The notes under the pieces were generated by a model that was not told the origin of the DNA, did not search any database, and saw nothing but the letters and a program-made list of their open reading frames with translations. The position numbers were made by a program, and so were the translations under genes. Source: Armatimonadota bacterium (GTDB lineage: Bacteria; Armatimonadota; UBA5829). Taken from it: 64,000 nt of DNA. Position 1 is the stretch's first letter; each line of letters starts with the position of its first letter. Positions 1 through 9,200 of this stretch are shown here, piece by piece. Location: the NCBI GenBank assembly GCA_023474015.1, contig JAMCYN010000129.1, positions 19,803 to 83,802 of the forward strand, written 5' to 3'.

Positions 1-1653
1 CGGCGCCAGATGCGGCACGAACCTGAAGTCCGTTCCGATGATCCACAGCGCCGACGCATCAGTGGTGATCCTTGCGTAGTTGAGATCGAGCGTCAGCTTC
101 GAGTTCAGCGCATACCATGCGCCGAGATCGATTGTCTTGAATGTGTTTCGCGATCCCTGCCCGGCGGCGTCCTCGCGTATCTCCTGGGTCGCCGCGTCTG
201 TCGCGGGGGTCGGTATGCTCGATACGACGACGGGATACAGGTTGTTCTTGTCGTCGAGCATGCTGTAGTTCGCGAAAAACGCCATGTTGTCGCGCAGCAT
301 GTAGTTGACGTTGGCATTGATCTTCTTCCGGTCGGAAGGAGATCCCGTGTAGCCGGGACTGTCGAACGTCCAATCCTCGTAACTGGCCGCCACACTCAGA
401 CCCGAGAATGGATAGTATCTCGCGCCCAACCGCATGATGTTGGAATCAGTCGAGCTGGAGATTATCGGGTGCTCGAACTCTTCGTGCGCCGCATGGGCGG
501 GAGTGGCGTCCCGGTCAGTGTTCCGGCGCTCGTAACCTGCGCGGAAGAACGTGCGCGGGACTCCCGCGTAGGTCGTCTCAAACTCAAGGCCCTTTACTTT
601 TCTCGCCAGCGTGGCGTTCGTCGGATCGCCCGCGGCGTTGAAAACCGCGATTGTGCCGGGCTGCTGCGAGAACCTCCTGTATCTGGCCGTGAAGTTGAGA
701 TCGTCCGTGGCGAGGAATGTCGCGCCGATGTTCGTCGAGTTCAGGTTCACCGTGGGATTGCCCGCGCTCACCCGGGTGGACTTGCGGTTTCGATTGCTCT
801 GAGCGCCCGTGATGTACAGCCGGTTGCCGATACTGGTCCGCGCCTTGAAGACGTGGCTCTCGGTGCTGCTGCCGGGAATGGTGAACGCATTGAGCGGCAG
901 GAAGTTGAACTGCGCCCCCTGCGGTCTGCCGTTATTCTCCCCGAACTTGTCCGAGTAGAACCGATAGTTGAACGCGCTTGAGCTGCCGATTCGGATGTCA
1001 GTCCCCAGAATGCTCTCCCTGAGCGTCCTATCTATGGGGTTGCCGACGCTGCCCCGCTGTCTGTTGGCGATCACGCCCGGAAACGCCTGACGGGCTCGGA
1101 AGAGCAACTGCTGAGTGCCGCTTTCGTGCTCTTCCCAGAAGCCCAGCACGAACCGCGCGACCTGATTATTCCAGGGCGCTGCCCCGAACGACAGGTCCGT
1201 TACCGCCCGGTCGATGAAGTATCGATCATTGGGCGACAGATCAAGAACGTTATTGCCCGTGGTGGCGACCGTCGTCGAGACAAACGGATCTATAGCCGGG
1301 ATCCCGAGCCGCCTGTGGGTCAACTGCGAGTAGCCGAACCTGAGGCCATAGTGGTTTCTGGAAGAAAGCGCGATCAGCGCGTCGCTGTTGCCGACTCCAA
1401 GATCGCGGCCCAAAAACCAGTATTGGAGCGCGTCGTGATATCCATACGAATCGAATGTCTCGATATTCGGGGCGTGGAATGTCCGACCGTCATACTGTCG
1501 CACCTGGTCCTGGTTCCCGCTTGAGTTAGTAAGGTAGCCGCCGAGGCTGAAGTCCGCTTTTGCGTCCGAACCGGTCGTAAGGCTATCCGCGCACAGTCCA
1601 GGAACGCACGCCGCGACGATGAGCGCGGCGATTATTATTGTCATGTATCTCAC
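1..1653 (-). CDS. mtrB: MtrB/PioB-type outer-membrane beta-barrel protein, 3' end beyond window
   Basis: The frame is open for 551 codons from the GTG at 1653 to the left edge, so the C-terminus is outside the window. An AGGAGG lies 8 nt before the GTG; the ATG at 1644 is too far from it. A short signal peptide (about residues 1-22, ending near GLCADS) is followed by a glycine-, asparagine- and aromatic-rich chain of alternating polar and hydrophobic strands, as in outer-membrane barrels. Strand-like stretches such as NRLYITGAQ, LNFTARYRRF and LTLDLNYARI recur. The gene starts 30 nt after the decaheme cytochrome, the standard order for porin-cytochrome conduits. By family knowledge such a barrel sheaths an MtrA cytochrome across the outer membrane for extracellular electron transfer. 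No CXXC motif is visible near the N-terminus. Family assignment rests on the neighbour and barrel texture, so another porin remains possible. Confidence 0.72.
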   Translation of the reverse strand, partial: MRYMTIIIAALIVAACVPGLCADSLTTGSDAKADFSLGGYLTNSSGNQDQVRQYDGRTFHAPNIETFDSYGYHDALQYWFLGRDLGVGNSDALIALSSRNHYGLRFGYSQLTHRRLGIPAIDPFVSTTVATTGNNVLDLSPNDRYFIDRAVTDLSFGAAPWNNQVARFVLGFWEEHESGTQQLLFRARQAFPGVIANRQRGSVGNPIDRTLRESILGTDIRIGSSSAFNYRFYSDKFGENNGRPQGAQFNFLPLNAFTIPGSSTESHVFKARTSIGNRLYITGAQSNRNRKSTRVSAGNPTVNLNSTNIGATFLATDDLNFTARYRRFSQQPGTIAVFNAAGDPTNATLARKVKGLEFETTYAGVPRTFFRAGYERRNTDRDATPAHAAHEEFEHPIISSSTDSNIMRLGARYYPFSGLSVAASYEDWTFDSPGYTGSPSDRKKINANVNYMLRDNMAFFANYSMLDDKNNLYPVVVSSIPTPATDAATQEIREDAAGQGSRNTFKTIDLGAWYALNSKLTLDLNYARITTDASALWIIGTDFRFVPHLAP

Positions 1654-1683
1654 TTTGAGTGCCTCCTGTTCCTGAACCTTGCA

Positions 1684-2784
1684 TCAATAGTGCAGCGCGG
1701 AATGCGCATCCGAGCCGTGTATGGCCGCATGGCACGCCGTGCACTGAGAGTAGTATGTCGCAAAGTCCCTTGCGCTCGCCAGCGATGAATTCCTGCTGTG
1801 CGGTCCCGCATGACACTTCAAGCAAACAAACGGCTCGCTTTGAACGAGCATTCTTCGCTGAATCGACCCGTGCGGATCGTGACAGTTCGTGCAGTCTTCC
1901 GTCACAGGCGGATGCTCGAACGTGAACGGCCCTTCCTTCTCGGCGTGACATTTGAAGCACGTCTGGTTGATCGATTCTTCCCTGAGCAGGTTCTTGGGGC
2001 CGCCGTGCGGATTGTGACAATCCGAACAACTCATCTTGTTCTCAACAATCGGATGATGGTAAGGCATCCTGCCCTTTACCTGCTGGGTCTTGTGGCAGTT
2101 ATAGCAGATGTATGGCTCGGCCACACGCTTATAGACGGTTTCAGCGCCCTTGACCGTCTCCAGCAGAGCGTCGCGCTTCTTCTTGAGCTCCTCGGACTCG
2201 GCCATCGCCTCTTCCCGTTCCTTGCTTCCGACCTTGGCGGTATTAGCCTCGAGATCGGCCTGCTTGATGGACGTTGTGAGCCCCTCTAGATCGAGCTTGC
2301 CGTTCTCGATGTCCTTTGACAGGACTTCAGGATCGGGGCTGTGCGGATCGTGGCATTCGGTGCATGACAACTTGGCCCTGGCATGCGTGCCGGTGCGCCA
2401 CAACGTCACATGTTCCTGGGTGTGGCACTTCATACAACCAGTGGCGATCTGATCGGGCTTGAGCTTGCCGGGGTTGATGATCGCCTTCGTGTCACCCTCT
2501 ATGTGAGCCTTCCCCGGGCCATGACAGCCCTCGCAGCCTTTCTTGGCTGGGTCTGTGTTGAAGAGAGTCCGCCGGTGAGTAGAGAGCTTCCACGCGTTCA
2601 TTAAGTCCGCATGGCACATCGCACACTTCTCAGAGCCGACGTAGTTCGACTCCTCGAGCGCGCTTACCGGTTTTTCCGGCAGCCGTGCCCAGATGGAGCC
2701 GATCAGAGTGGATGCGATTACGATGTAGAAAAGTTTTTTGTAGTTCAACACTTTCACCTTACGTCTGACCTGTTTTTGCTTCAT
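1684..2784 (-). CDS. mtrA: Decaheme c-type cytochrome, MtrA/DmsE/PioA type
   Basis: This 366-residue protein has an N-terminal hydrophobic segment (about residues 17-33) acting as signal or anchor, then ten CXXCH heme sites with first cysteines near residues 54, 84, 117, 141, 227, 253, 276, 298, 321 and 348. Ten hemes and a following barrel gene match the periplasmic cytochrome of Mtr/Pio/Dms conduits, which moves electrons between the inner membrane and an outer-membrane porin. Oddly, hemes 4 and 5 are separated by about 75 residues (150-222) rich in Lys, Glu and Ala that look like a coiled coil. Otherwise the heme spacing is compact. Transcription is leftward from a sigma70-like promoter about 110 nt upstream. 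Whether it serves metal reduction, DMSO-type respiration or electron uptake cannot be decided, because no outer-surface cytochrome is in view. Confidence 0.9.
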   Translation of the reverse strand: MKQKQVRRKVKVLNYKKLFYIVIASTLIGSIWARLPEKPVSALEESNYVGSEKCAMCHADLMNAWKLSTHRRTLFNTDPAKKGCEGCHGPGKAHIEGDTKAIINPGKLKPDQIATGCMKCHTQEHVTLWRTGTHARAKLSCTECHDPHSPDPEVLSKDIENGKLDLEGLTTSIKQADLEANTAKVGSKEREEAMAESEELKKKRDALLETVKGAETVYKRVAEPYICYNCHKTQQVKGRMPYHHPIVENKMSCSDCHNPHGGPKNLLREESINQTCFKCHAEKEGPFTFEHPPVTEDCTNCHDPHGSIQRRMLVQSEPFVCLKCHAGPHSRNSSLASARDFATYYSQCTACHAAIHGSDAHSALHY

Positions 2785-2902
2785 CTCACCGCTTGTGAAG
2801 GACGGAACAAACTAGGTCAGACATGGGGTCTCACCTCCCTGTCTTGTGTTGAGGCCCACCGAACAAGCCCGGCCAGTGAGCATGCATCGATAAGCCTCAT
2901 AG

Positions 2903-2931
2903 ATTATGGTTCAGCTTAAGCAACTTGTCAA
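2903..2931 (-). promoter_or_regulatory. Sigma70-type promoter for the mtrA-mtrB operon
   Basis: Read on the minus strand, TTGACA (2931-2926) is followed by a 17-nt spacer and CATAAT (2908-2903). It would start transcription near 2896, leaving a leader of about 110 nt before mtrA. Confidence 0.65.
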
Positions 2932-2995
2932 TAGGCGCTAAGCATACTATTGGCATAAGGATGACATTTCTTAAGTGCGAAGCCGGTGCATACGG

Positions 2996-3024
2996 TTGAC
3001 CGCACAGGCCATCACTTATAAAAT
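2996..3024 (+). promoter_or_regulatory. Sigma70-type promoter for the DUF1638 gene
   Basis: TTGACC at 2996-3001, a 17-nt spacer and TAAAAT at 3019-3024 lie 28 nt before the start codon at 3052. It is divergent from the mtrA promoter within the same 267-nt gap. Confidence 0.5.
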
Positions 3025-3051
3025 AGTAGTAATGGCCCCCACGAGGTAGCA

Positions 3052-3786
3052 ATGAAGATAAAGCTCATAGCATGCGAAGCTCTCACGCGCGAGTTCCGGC
3101 TCGCCGCTGCCGTCAGCCCGCACGTGTTCGACATTCAGTTTATCGAGTTCGGGCTGCACAACACCCCCGACAAGCTCCGGGAGGCGATACAGGCCGCCGT
3201 CGATGATACCGAAGACAAGGGTTACGACCTTATCATTCTCGGTTACGGCCTCTGCAGTCGCGGCGCGGCGGAAATCAAAGCCCGCTCACTCCCGCTAGTA
3301 ATACCCAGAATGCATGACTGCATAACCTTGTTCCTGGGCTCGCGCTGCAAATATAATGACGAATTTTCCTCACACCCCGGCACGTACTACTACAGCCCCG
3401 GCTGGATCGAGCGAAAAGAGGGAGAGATGCAGCAGGGGTTCATCGACGATGTCCAGGCGCGCGGCTATGACGAACGTTACCGGGAATACGTCGAGAAGTA
3501 CGGCGAGGACAACGCCCAATTCCTCATCGAGCAGGAGAAGCATTGGTACGACCACTACACCCGCGCGGCGTTCATCGACATGGGCCTCGGGGACATCGAG
3601 GCCTACCGCGGGTTCGTCCAGGGCCTGGCCGCCTCGCACGGCTGGGAGTACGCCGAGATCAAGGGCGACATATCCATGGTCCAGCGGCTCGCAAACGGCC
3701 CGTGGGAGGGCGATGAGTTTCTGCGCATCGAGCCGGGGCAGACGATTATGGAGTCGTTCGACGAACTCGTGATGAAGGCGGAGTAG
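3052..3786 (+). CDS. DUF1638 domain protein
   Basis: This 244-residue soluble protein begins MKIKLIACEAL and contains DLIILGYGLCSRG and IPRMHDCITLFLGS, which are signature blocks of the DUF1638 family (cysteine and histidine in conserved positions: GLCS, HDC). Members are often encoded near corrinoid or methyltransferase genes, but no such gene is adjacent here, so no reaction is proposed. A GAGG lies upstream of the ATG. The 3' end overlaps the convergent methyltransferase gene by 41 nt. The family call is good; the role is unknown. Confidence 0.8.
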   Translation: MKIKLIACEALTREFRLAAAVSPHVFDIQFIEFGLHNTPDKLREAIQAAVDDTEDKGYDLIILGYGLCSRGAAEIKARSLPLVIPRMHDCITLFLGSRCKYNDEFSSHPGTYYYSPGWIERKEGEMQQGFIDDVQARGYDERYREYVEKYGEDNAQFLIEQEKHWYDHYTRAAFIDMGLGDIEAYRGFVQGLAASHGWEYAEIKGDISMVQRLANGPWEGDEFLRIEPGQTIMESFDELVMKAE

Positions 3787-4588
3787 CCAGCCCGCGCTGC
3801 CTCACCGCCTCATACATCAGCATGCTCGCAGCCACGGCAATATTGAGCGAGTTGATCATCCCGCGCATCGGTATCCGAACGATAGCGTCCGACAGCTCTC
3901 GCACTGTCTCCGATATGCCCGTGTGCTCGTTGCCGACGACTATCATTGTGGGCTTGGTATAGTCGATGTCTGTGTAAGAAATCTCGGCCTTCGCGGAGGT
4001 CGCGATCACTTGCAGGCCACAGCCCCGCGCCTCGGCTATAACTGTGGCCGGATCCGGGTGGACACAAATGGGGACTGTGAACACCGCCCCGCGCGAACCC
4101 CTTACGACCCTGCGGCTGAACGGGTCGGTCGTTTCCGCCGCCAATACCACGCCAGTGACCCCGGCGGCATCGGTCGAGCGAAGCAGCATTCCGAGGTTGT
4201 CCGCGTTCTCACAGGCCTCAACCATCTGCACCAGCGGGCGCTCCTTGTTAAATACATCATTTAACGAGCAGACTTTCCGCTCCACAATCGCCAGACACTC
4301 GGGGGTCGGCTTCGCGTCGAGTATCTTCGCGATCAGGCCTTCGGTGCACTGGTAGGCTTCGATTCCCGCGTACCGCACTCGCTCAAGCAGCGCCTGAGCA
4401 TCCGACCCGGCGGCGAACTTATCGGTCAATATCAGGCTCTCCACGCCGCCGCCGTAGTCGAACGCGCGACGCGCCAGTTCATCGCCCTCGGCGAAGAACC
4501 GGTTCGCCCGCTTGCGGCCATCCTCGCTGACCAGTTCGCGCAGCATCTTCATTATGGGGTCTTTCTGGCCGGAAATTCTTTGCATCAT
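3746..4588 (-). CDS. SpoU/TrmH-family RNA 2'-O-ribose methyltransferase
   Basis: The C-terminal half carries the SPOUT knot motifs: residues like NADNLGMLLRSTDAAG (motif 1), MIVVGNEHTGIS (motif 2) and IPMRGMINSLNIAVAASM (motif 3). The N-terminal part (FFAEGDELARRAFDYGG) resembles the SpoU substrate-binding domain. It transfers a methyl group from S-adenosylmethionine to a ribose in tRNA or rRNA; which site is unknown. I chose the ATG at 4588 (280 aa), which follows AGGTGG. Longer starts at 4618 or 4675 would translate an intergenic palindromic repeat. The 3' end overlaps the convergent DUF1638 gene by 41 nt. Confidence 0.87.
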   Translation of the reverse strand: MMQRISGQKDPIMKMLRELVSEDGRKRANRFFAEGDELARRAFDYGGGVESLILTDKFAAGSDAQALLERVRYAGIEAYQCTEGLIAKILDAKPTPECLAIVERKVCSLNDVFNKERPLVQMVEACENADNLGMLLRSTDAAGVTGVVLAAETTDPFSRRVVRGSRGAVFTVPICVHPDPATVIAEARGCGLQVIATSAKAEISYTDIDYTKPTMIVVGNEHTGISETVRELSDAIVRIPMRGMINSLNIAVAASMLMYEAVRQRGLATPPSSRVRRTTP

Positions 4589-4625
4589 ATCGTACTGTAA
4601 CCACCTGGGCCGGTGCATGTCAAGT

Positions 4626-4708
4626 GAATGCGGAGTTGGGAATGCGGAGTGCGGAATGGGGAAGGGTCCCTTCACTCCACACTCCGCATTCCCAACTCCG
4701 CACTCTAT
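4626..4708. repeat. Heptad-built palindromic repeat (hairpin)
   Basis: The left arm is made of 7-nt units of the type GAATGCG/GAGTTGG and the right arm is their reverse complement (TCCGCATTCCCAACTCCGC), around a GAAGGGTCCCTTC loop. It could form a long hairpin between the methyltransferase promoter region and the next gene. Related heptad elements recur at 13051, 14068, 15296, 19635 and 32820. Confidence 0.8.
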
Positions 4709-4820
4709 CTGAACGCCTCGTCGCTATATTATCACGAGGTTTGCACGTTTGTACGCGCGGGTAACAATGGCAAGGGTACGCCGACCTACCCTCAGTTTTC
4801 CATTCTAAGGAGGCAAAAAG

Positions 4821-5879
4821 ATGCGACTCTGGGGTATAGTTCTCGTAATATCTCTCGCATGTGCCGCCGGCGTGCCGGCGGCCGAAACCTGCCCCCCTGG
4901 CACGAGTATGGCTGGAGATGTAATGCTGGATAACTGTATGGCTCAGTCGTTCGGGCTGACCAACCAGCAGATCACCGACCTCCGTGCGCAGGGTTTGTCT
5001 AACTCGGACATCGCCATTGCCGCGGTCATTGCGAGTAAAGCCTGCGTACCGGTGAGCACGATCGTGGCTGACTACCTGCCCTGTAAGAGTTGGCCGGACG
5101 TCGCCAAGAAATACAACCTTTCCATGTCCGACCTGGCGATCAACCCGGCCATGATGAACGCCGATAACGAGACGTTCAACACGATGTTCATCTCCCAGTA
5201 CTACAATATCCCCCAGTCGGATATTCAGGCGCTAAGACAGCAGGGCAGGCCGTGGGATGAGGTAAACATGATTGCCAACGCCTCCGTGCGCACCGGTCAG
5301 TCGATGCAGCAGATAGTGGCGCTACGCGATCAGGGAATGTCCTGGAGCGATATCGCCGCCCGATGTAACCTGGCCGCCGCCACCCTGACGACTCCTTGCC
5401 CGCCGCGAATGGTCGCGACGACGTGCCCGCCGCGAACACCGACCTGCCCCGGCCTCGGCGCGGGACCCGTATGCACCAGGCCGGTTTCGCCGGTTATCTT
5501 TGACAAAAACGGCAACGTGCTCCTAACCCAGGACGAAGCCCTCAGATACTACGCCATGGGCAACGACTGGCTCAACGTGGCCATCGCATCGAACATAGCC
5601 AGAGAAACCGGCTACCCAATCAGACTAATCCTGCAGGACCTGAGGTGGTCAGGCTCTACATGGGAGCAGGTCGCCATGGAATACGCCGTGGCTCCGAACA
5701 GGGCTTTCAACGTGTGCGATTACCCGTTCCCGCACAAGAGCATCTACAGCCAGAGCACGCAGGACGCGAACATGCGCCGGATCGAGCGGTATCAGGTTTC
5801 CACAACCACCCCTGGCCCGACACCGCTCTACTCCCCAGGAGCGACGCCCCTGCCTAGCCCAAGTCCGCCCGTTTATTAG
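4821..5879 (+). CDS. Secreted protein with LR-x-QG-x-S helical repeats, function unknown
   Basis: The ATG at 4821 follows a perfect AGGAGG. A signal peptide (about 1-20, cleavage after VPAA) leads into a 330-residue exported protein. Degenerate units of roughly 45-55 residues recur, each with a pattern like I-x-x-LR-x-QG-x-S-x-x-DIA: near residues 55 (ITDLRAQGLSNSDIA), 132 (IQALRQQGRPWDEV), 165 (IVALRDQGMSWSDIA) and 275 (ILQDLRWSGSTWEQVA). A central Pro/Cys/Thr-rich segment (TTPCPPRMVATTCPPR) and a Pro/Ser-rich C-terminus look like flexible linkers. Several cysteine pairs suggest disulfides outside the cytoplasm. I do not recognise the family. It stands alone between a repeat and a hairpin. 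Confidence 0.75.
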   Translation: MRLWGIVLVISLACAAGVPAAETCPPGTSMAGDVMLDNCMAQSFGLTNQQITDLRAQGLSNSDIAIAAVIASKACVPVSTIVADYLPCKSWPDVAKKYNLSMSDLAINPAMMNADNETFNTMFISQYYNIPQSDIQALRQQGRPWDEVNMIANASVRTGQSMQQIVALRDQGMSWSDIAARCNLAAATLTTPCPPRMVATTCPPRTPTCPGLGAGPVCTRPVSPVIFDKNGNVLLTQDEALRYYAMGNDWLNVAIASNIARETGYPIRLILQDLRWSGSTWEQVAMEYAVAPNRAFNVCDYPFPHKSIYSQSTQDANMRRIERYQVSTTTPGPTPLYSPGATPLPSPSPPVY

Positions 5880-5900
5880 AGCCGGACTAAATCCGAGACA

Positions 5901-5934
5901 CGCAGGGGCGTGGGTAACCTCCCGCCCCTGTGCG
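5901..5934 (+). terminator. GC-rich hairpin after the secreted repeat protein
   Basis: CAGGGGCG (5903-5910) pairs with CGCCCCTG (5923-5930) around a 12-nt loop. No real T tract follows, so intrinsic termination is only possible, not clear. Confidence 0.4.
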
Positions 5935-6216
5935 CTTAAAGGCCGCAAAGTTCCATTCCTCATAACCCGGCGAATTAATTCACGGCCACAACTACACGAA
6001 GTCTCCCTTCGGAGACATGGGAATTGAGGGCAAGGTTCCCGCCGAGCTTTATCTCTTCGGAGGGTGAGTAAAGCTCGTTTCTGGATTTCCGGAAGAGTTG
6101 GAGAACTGGCGCGACAGAAACAAGGAATCGGGGCATCCAAGGCCGTATTCTACAGAAAGATATAACCGCGATTCTTCCGTCAACAGGCCGGAAGGTCGTA
6201 ACCAGAGAGCCTACAT
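5935..6216. other. 282-nt gap before the restriction enzyme gene
   Basis: I see no convincing gene. A small hairpin (GTCTCC/GGAGAC with a CTTC loop, about 6001-6016) is the only structure. An 84-codon leftward frame across 5975-6229 has no ribosome-binding site or recognisable motif. Confidence 0.4.
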
Positions 6217-9200
6217 ATGCCCGATTCACAGCAACTGGCGCTTCCGGCGCACAATAACCAGCATCTCTTCTCGGACCACTATCTGAACGAGATTCTGGTT
6301 TCCCGTCCGCAATGGCGAGCGCTTCGCGATCGTGTGCGGCCAGCTATGGAGGAGATCGCCGAAGTGTTCGGGCGGTTTGTCCCCTCTAACAATGAGCGGC
6401 AGACCGAGGACAACCTTGTCGTCCCTATCCTAACACTGCTGGGGCACACCTTTGAGGTACAGGCCTCGCTCAGAACGCCGGAAGGCACGAAGACGCCGGA
6501 CTACGTCTTCTATCAAAACAAGGGCACGCGGGACGCCAACAAGAACATCATCCTAACCGAGTCATTGACGCAACAGGGCGGATTCGCGGTGGGGGATGCT
6601 AAGTACTGGAATCGGCCGTTGGACATAGCCATCAGGGATAACACCGGCGATGCGCTGTCGAACAAGAACCCCTCATACCAGATAAACTACTACATGCAGC
6701 ACAGCGGAGTCACGTGGGGCATACTCACTAATGGCAAGCAATGGCGACTGTACCACAAGGACTCGGCTCATAAGCTGGACCACTTCTACGAAGTTGACCT
6801 TGAGGAAGTGATCCAATCCGGCGATGTCGGGCGGTTCCTCTATTTCCACACTTTCTTTAGACGCGAAGCCTTCGACGATGGGCCATTATCAGTCGCGGAA
6901 ATACTCAGGGAAAGCGCGGATTATGCGCAAAGCGTCGGCGAAAGCCTGAAAGACCAAGTGTATGACGCGCTCCGGCATATCGCCCAGGGATTTCTGGATT
7001 ATGCGCCGAATGGGTTCCAGCCCGACCGCGATGCGCTTCAGACCATTTACGATAACTCGCTGATACTCCTTTATCGCCTGCTGTTCATCCTGTACGCCGA
7101 GGCACGGGAACTGCTTCCGGTTCGCGAAAGCCGACAATACCATGATACCTACAGCTTGCACGCCATAAAGGAATCCGTGGCGCGTGACGCGTCGCTCGGG
7201 CGAACGCTGCTGCCGGAAAGCGCGTTGCTCTGGCCGAGGCTGCGTCAGCTATTCGATATCATCAATCTGGGCAGCCCTCCGCTAAGTGTCGCGACATTCA
7301 ACGGCGGCCTGTTCGACCCGGAGAAGCACGGCTTCCTAACTACATACACTGTTGGAGACGCGCACCTGCAATCGGCCATCGACAAACTCGCGCGGGTCGG
7401 CGGGGCATTCGTGGACTACCGGGATCTGTCGGTCCGCCATATGGGGACGATCTATGAAGGACTGCTCGAGTATCGACTACAACCACTTTCGGCGCCGGAT
7501 GACGGCTGGGCGATCGATCTGGTCAACGACAAAGGGGAGCGAAAGACAAGCGGTTCCTACTACACGCCGGATGACATCGTAAAGTACATAGTGGAGCATA
7601 CGGTGGGGCCGGTCCTGGAACGAGCGGTGGCCGACAGGACGAGTGATTCGGACAAGCTGGAGGCCGTGCTTAAAGTAAATGTGCTTGACCCGGCGATGGG
7701 AAGCGGGCACTTCCTCGTGGAGGCAACCGAGTATATCGCGCGTTACTTGGTCGATCTCGGCCTCCCGCCGGAAGGGAAAACGCAGGAAGAGGCTGATCTG
7801 GCGTTCTGGAAACGCCGCGTCGTTCAATCCTGCATCTACGGGGTCGATCTGAACCCTCTCGCGGTAGAATTGGCGAAGCTCTCGCTGTGGCTAACCACTG
7901 TGGCAAAGGACCGCCCGCTTTCCTTCCTGGACCACCACCTAAGGCCCGGAAACTCGCTTGTCGGGGCGCGGCTGGAACATCTGGAGCTGACGGCGGTCAA
8001 CGGTAAGAGTAAGGGCAAGCGCAAGTCCAAGAGCGAGAACGCAGGCCAGATAGCCCTTTTCGAGGACAGCGCTTTCACGCAGAGGGTGAGCACGGCTGTA
8101 CAGTCCATGTGGCTTATCGAGGCGAACGAAGCCATAAATGTGGAGCAGGTCAAGGAGCAGGAAAGGCTATATGAAGAACTGCGCGCAAAGCTTATCGGCA
8201 AGTACGCCCGGCTGCTCAATATGGTCACCGCCACGCGGTTCGGTCTGGCCGTCGAGGGGTGGCTGCGGGCTTCACTCATAGAGTATGTCGCGCGCAATGG
8301 GGCCGCCGCTTTCCCGAAGTTCGACAAGATACTTGCGCAGGGCGATGAGATAGCCGAGCGTGAACGCTTCTTCCACTGGGAACTGGAGTTTCCGGAAATC
8401 TACTTTGACCGCCAGGGTCGGCCGCTGGGTGACGAAGGCGGGTTCGAGGCGGTGGTAGGGAATCCACCGTGGGAACGAATCAAGCTGCAGGAGAACGAAT
8501 TTTTCGCCAGGCGCGACAACGCCATCGCACTGGCCCCAAGGGCCGTGGATCGCAAACGGCTGATCGCGGCTCTGCCAAAGAAGAGGCCGCAACTGTGGGC
8601 GGAATATGAAGCCGCCAAGGCTGCGTCCGACCATCTGCTAAGCTACGTGCGCAACACCGGCTTCTACCCGTTGATGGGACGAGGCGATACGAACCTTTAC
8701 GCCGTGTTCGCCGAGAGAGCTTTGCAAATGATGGGAAAATCGGGCCGCGCGGGGCTGCTGGTTCCCAGCGGCATCGCCACGGACGACACAACGAAGGACT
8801 ACTTCCAGCACCTTGTTGAGCATCGAATGTTGGCTGAACTGTTGGATTTCGAGAACCGAGAGAGAATGTTCCCGGACGTGGATAGCCGTTTCAAGTTCAG
8901 CGTAATCTTAATGACAGGTGAGGCCGCGCCACAGGAGAGCATCCGTTGCGGGTTCTTCCTGCACAATATACGCCAGGTCAGTGATCCGGAACGCATCTGC
9001 CTTCTGACACCCGAGGACTTCAGGCTGTTCAATCCCAACACGCTGACTTGCCCCATCTTCCGTCGTTGCCGAGATGCGGAACTTACTAAGAATATCTACC
9101 GTCACGTGCCGGTGCTAGTCAACGAGGCGCAAGGCGAGAGAGGAAACCCTTGGGGTATCAGCTTCCTTCGCATGTTCGATATGACCAACGACTCCAGCCT

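Noticed and set aside
10..981. Long rightward open frame (323 codons) at the left edge
   Set aside because: It is antisense to the barrel gene, has no ribosome-binding site and its composition is arginine-rich shadow sequence.
5975..6229. 84-codon leftward frame before the restriction gene
   Set aside because: Considered as a controller or antitoxin gene, but there is no HTH motif, no ribosome-binding site and no coding texture.
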